DNA of 27,624 nucleotides from Streptomyces sp. NRRL S-350 (GTDB lineage: Bacteria; Actinomycetota; Actinomycetes; Streptomycetales; Streptomycetaceae). This document shows, one piece after another, positions 25,988 to 27,624 of the stretch (positions within the stretch are counted from its first letter, which is position 1; each line of letters begins with the position of its first letter). The DNA is taken from assembly GCF_000719705.1 (NCBI RefSeq), contig NZ_JOHO01000074.1:1-27624 (forward strand). The letters are read 5' to 3'. Position numbers and translations under genes: made by a program. Below the pieces are notes generated by a model. It had not been told where the DNA came from, ran no database searches, and saw only the letters and a program-made list of their open reading frames with translations.

Positions 25988-27406
25988 GTGAGCACAAGCG
26001 CCTACGCCCGCACCCGGCGCGGACCGGTCACCGTGGTACTCGGTGTCCTGCTGGTCGGGCTCGACAACTACGTCCTGGTGAACGCCCTGCCCGCGCTCTC
26101 CGCCCGGCTCAGAACCGACACCGCGGGCCTGCGCTGGGTCGTCGCCGCGTACTCCCTGGCCTGGCTCTGCTCCCTGCTCCCGGCCGAGCGCCTCGGCGAC
26201 CGGCTGGGCCACCGCAGACTCCTGCTCGCCGGACTGGCGCTGTTCGGCGCGGCCTCGCTGGCCGCCGCCCTGGTCACCACCGTCGGACCGCTGATCGGGC
26301 TGCGCGCCGCGATGGGCGCCGGCGCCGCCGTGATCATGACCCAGACGCTCGCCTCGCTGGCCGCCCTCCCCCGGGAGCACCGGTCACGGACGGTCGCGGC
26401 CGCCTCCGTCGCGGCGATGCTCGGGCTGCCGCTGGGCCCCCTCGCCACCGGACTCCTGCTCACCCGCTTCTCCTGGGGCTCGATCTTCCTGCTCAACCTG
26501 CCGATCACCGTCGCCGCCATGATCGCGGTGGTCCTCACGGTGCCCGACCAGCGCCGGGCCGGAGCACCGCCCATGGACTGGCCGGGCCTGATCCTCTCCG
26601 CCCTCGGCATCACCGCCCTCACCCACGGAGTCATCGCCGGGCCCACCGCCGGATGGACCTCCCCCGGCGTCCGGGCCGCCCTCGCCGCCGGCGCCCTCCT
26701 GCTGGCGGCCTTCGCCCGGCACGAACTGGCCACGGCGGCACCCCTGGTCGAACTGCGGCTGCTCACCGAGCGCCGGATCGTCCCCGCCGTGCTCGCCGGC
26801 CTGACCGGCACCCTCGCCATCACCGGCACCCTGCTGGTGGTCGCGCCGTTCCTGCTGGTCGTCCAGCACCAGAGCGCGCTGGCCGCAGGGGTGCGGCTGC
26901 TGCCGCTGGCCGTCGGCGTGGCGGTCGGCGGCGCCGTCAGCGAACGACTGGCCACCTGGTCGAGCGAGCGGTCCGCGCTCGCCCTGGGACTGCTGCTGGC
27001 CGCCGCCGGGCAGGCCGCACTGGCCGGGCTGCAACCCACCAGCGGCTACGAACCGGTCGGCTCGGCGCTGGCACTGCTCGGCATCGGGCTCGGCGTCGCC
27101 TCGCCGATCGCCACCGACACGGTGCTGGACGCACTGCCCGTCGGCCGCGCCCGGGCCGGCAGCCGCCTCTCCCGCTGGTTCCAGAACCTGGGCGGCGTCC
27201 TCGGCGCGGCCCTGCCGGGCAGCGCACTGGACCTCGTCTACCGGGCCAGGTCCGGCGGCGCCGGCGGCGCGCTGCGGATCCCCGTCGACGAGGCCGCGTA
27301 CTGCTCCGGAATCCGCTACGCCGCCGGTCTCAGCTGCGTGCTGCTGGTGCTGACGGCCCTGTGCGCGGCACTCCTGCGGCCGTACCGGACGGTCGACGAA
27401 CTTTGA
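25988..27406 (+). CDS. MFS multidrug-type exporter (DHA2/EmrB-QacA-like)
   Basis: The product is 472 aa, a proton-driven drug or metabolite exporter in the cytoplasmic membrane. It is almost entirely hydrophobic, with roughly 14 membrane segments expected for the family. Motif A is seen as ERLGDRLGHRR (about 66-76) after the second segment. LDNYVLVNALP (about 25-35) is a variant of the LDxTIVNVALP motif of 14-segment exporters. LGLPLGPLATGLL followed by FSWGSIFLLNLPI (about 145-175) is the motif C region. The start is GTG 25988 with AGGAGG 6 nt upstream. It is divergent from the ABC gene and followed within 23 bp by the right tetR. The shared operators suggest induction by the exported compound, so a self-resistance role is likely (inference). 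Confidence 0.92.
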   Translation: MSTSAYARTRRGPVTVVLGVLLVGLDNYVLVNALPALSARLRTDTAGLRWVVAAYSLAWLCSLLPAERLGDRLGHRRLLLAGLALFGAASLAAALVTTVGPLIGLRAAMGAGAAVIMTQTLASLAALPREHRSRTVAAASVAAMLGLPLGPLATGLLLTRFSWGSIFLLNLPITVAAMIAVVLTVPDQRRAGAPPMDWPGLILSALGITALTHGVIAGPTAGWTSPGVRAALAAGALLLAAFARHELATAAPLVELRLLTERRIVPAVLAGLTGTLAITGTLLVVAPFLLVVQHQSALAAGVRLLPLAVGVAVGGAVSERLATWSSERSALALGLLLAAAGQAALAGLQPTSGYEPVGSALALLGIGLGVASPIATDTVLDALPVGRARAGSRLSRWFQNLGGVLGAALPGSALDLVYRARSGGAGGALRIPVDEAAYCSGIRYAAGLSCVLLVLTALCAALLRPYRTVDEL

Positions 27407-27429
27407 AACATCGTTCTACGATGAGGACC
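27393..27429 (+). promoter_or_regulatory. Putative promoter and diverged operator O4 of the right tetR
   Basis: TCGACG (27393-27398), 18-bp spacer and TACGAT (27417-27422) lead to GTG 27430 seven bases later, mirroring the left tetR. Within it, 27396-27414 is a dyad with arms ACGA and TCGT around TTT-G-AAA. It shares the core and roughly two thirds of positions with O1 but lacks the TGAC/GTCA ends. The promoter overlaps the last codons of the MFS gene. Confidence 0.5.
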
Positions 27430-27624
27430 GTGAATCACTCCAGCCGCCTTCCCACCGGGTCCGGCGCTCGCCAGGAGCGGGCCGAGCGGATCCTCGACAC
27501 CACCGCCGAGCTGCTGGAACAGCATGGCTACCGCCGGGTCACCATCGACGACGTCGCCTCCCGCGCCGGCATCGGCAAGGGCACCGTCTACCTGCACTGG
27601 AAGACCCGCGAAGCCCTCTTCTGG
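27430..27624 (+). CDS. TetR-family transcriptional regulator, right copy (5' part only)
   Basis: The first 65 codons are present and the gene runs off the right edge. It starts MNHSSRLPTGSGARQ and has the same helix-turn-helix as the left copy. The proteins differ only at residues 3, 5 and 9. At the DNA level three synonymous differences lie between codon 10 and the last 99 bp, which are identical. GTG 27430 is chosen by alignment to the left copy and by the -10 box 7 nt upstream; an in-frame ATG at 27421 overlaps that -10. It is co-oriented with the MFS gene and probably transcribed from its own leaderless promoter. An identical recognition helix implies the same operators for both proteins (inference). 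Confidence 0.93.
   Translation, partial: MNHSSRLPTGSGARQERAERILDTTAELLEQHGYRRVTIDDVASRAGIGKGTVYLHWKTREALFW
27526..27624. repeat. Right arm of the 99-bp exact inverted repeat
   Basis: Reverse complement of 1-99. It lies inside the right tetR gene. Similarity continues inward at lower identity to about codon 10. Confidence 0.95.

Overview
This is high-GC actinomycete DNA, of the Streptomyces/Kitasatospora type. Evidence: very strong G/C bias at third codon positions, GTG starts, TetR regulators, and type I modular polyketide synthase (PKS) genes with typical actinomycete docking domains. Genus cannot be fixed from the sequence alone. Most of the window is one polyketide biosynthetic operon, followed by an export and self-regulation block.

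Layout. 1-195 (-): 5' part of a TetR regulator gene. 196-376: divergent regulatory gap with a 23-bp dyad. 377-6976 (+): one-module PKS (KS-AT-DH-ER-KR-ACP, methylmalonyl-type AT). 7022-18817 (+): two-module PKS (KS-AT-DH-ER-KR-ACP with malonyl-type AT, then KS-AT-DH-KR-ACP with methylmalonyl-type AT). 18835-21993 (+): terminal minimal module KS-AT-ACP (malonyl-type AT) with no reductive domain, no thioesterase and no C-terminal docking domain. 21990-22820 (+): stand-alone E2-type (2-oxoacid dehydrogenase) acyltransferase. 22817-23893 (+): alpha/beta hydrolase. The last three genes are joined by ATGA overlaps. 23909-23947: 18-bp stem terminator. 24075-25874 (-): single-chain ABC exporter (ATPase fused to permease). 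25988-27406 (+): MFS drug-exporter-like protein, divergent from the ABC gene. 27430-27624 (+): 5' part of a second TetR gene.

How the genes fit together. The four extender modules would add, in order, a fully reduced methylmalonyl unit, a fully reduced malonyl unit, an alpha-methyl enoyl unit and an unreduced malonyl unit. The result is a beta-ketoacyl chain left on the last ACP. A TE-less beta-keto terminus next to an E2-like acyltransferase plus an alpha/beta hydrolase is what tetronate pathways use (the Agg4/Agg5 and AbyA4/AbyA5 pairs for acetylation and acetate elimination on an acyl-tetronate). I infer a short acyl-tetronate-like product. No loading module and no glyceryl-ACP, FkbH or KASIII genes are in the window, so part of the pathway must lie elsewhere if this is right.

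Regulation. A 23-bp dyad (TGAC-N4-TTTCAA-N6-GTCA pattern) occurs in front of the left tetR, the ABC gene and the MFS gene. Each time it fills the 18-bp spacer between -35 and -10 plus the neighbouring bases. A weaker relative lies in front of the right tetR. This predicts one TetR-type regulon for regulator and pumps. The two TetR fragments are identical in protein from residue 10 on, and the outermost 99 bp of the two window ends are exact reverse complements. That suggests both a recent duplication or conversion and a short-read assembly break in that repeat.
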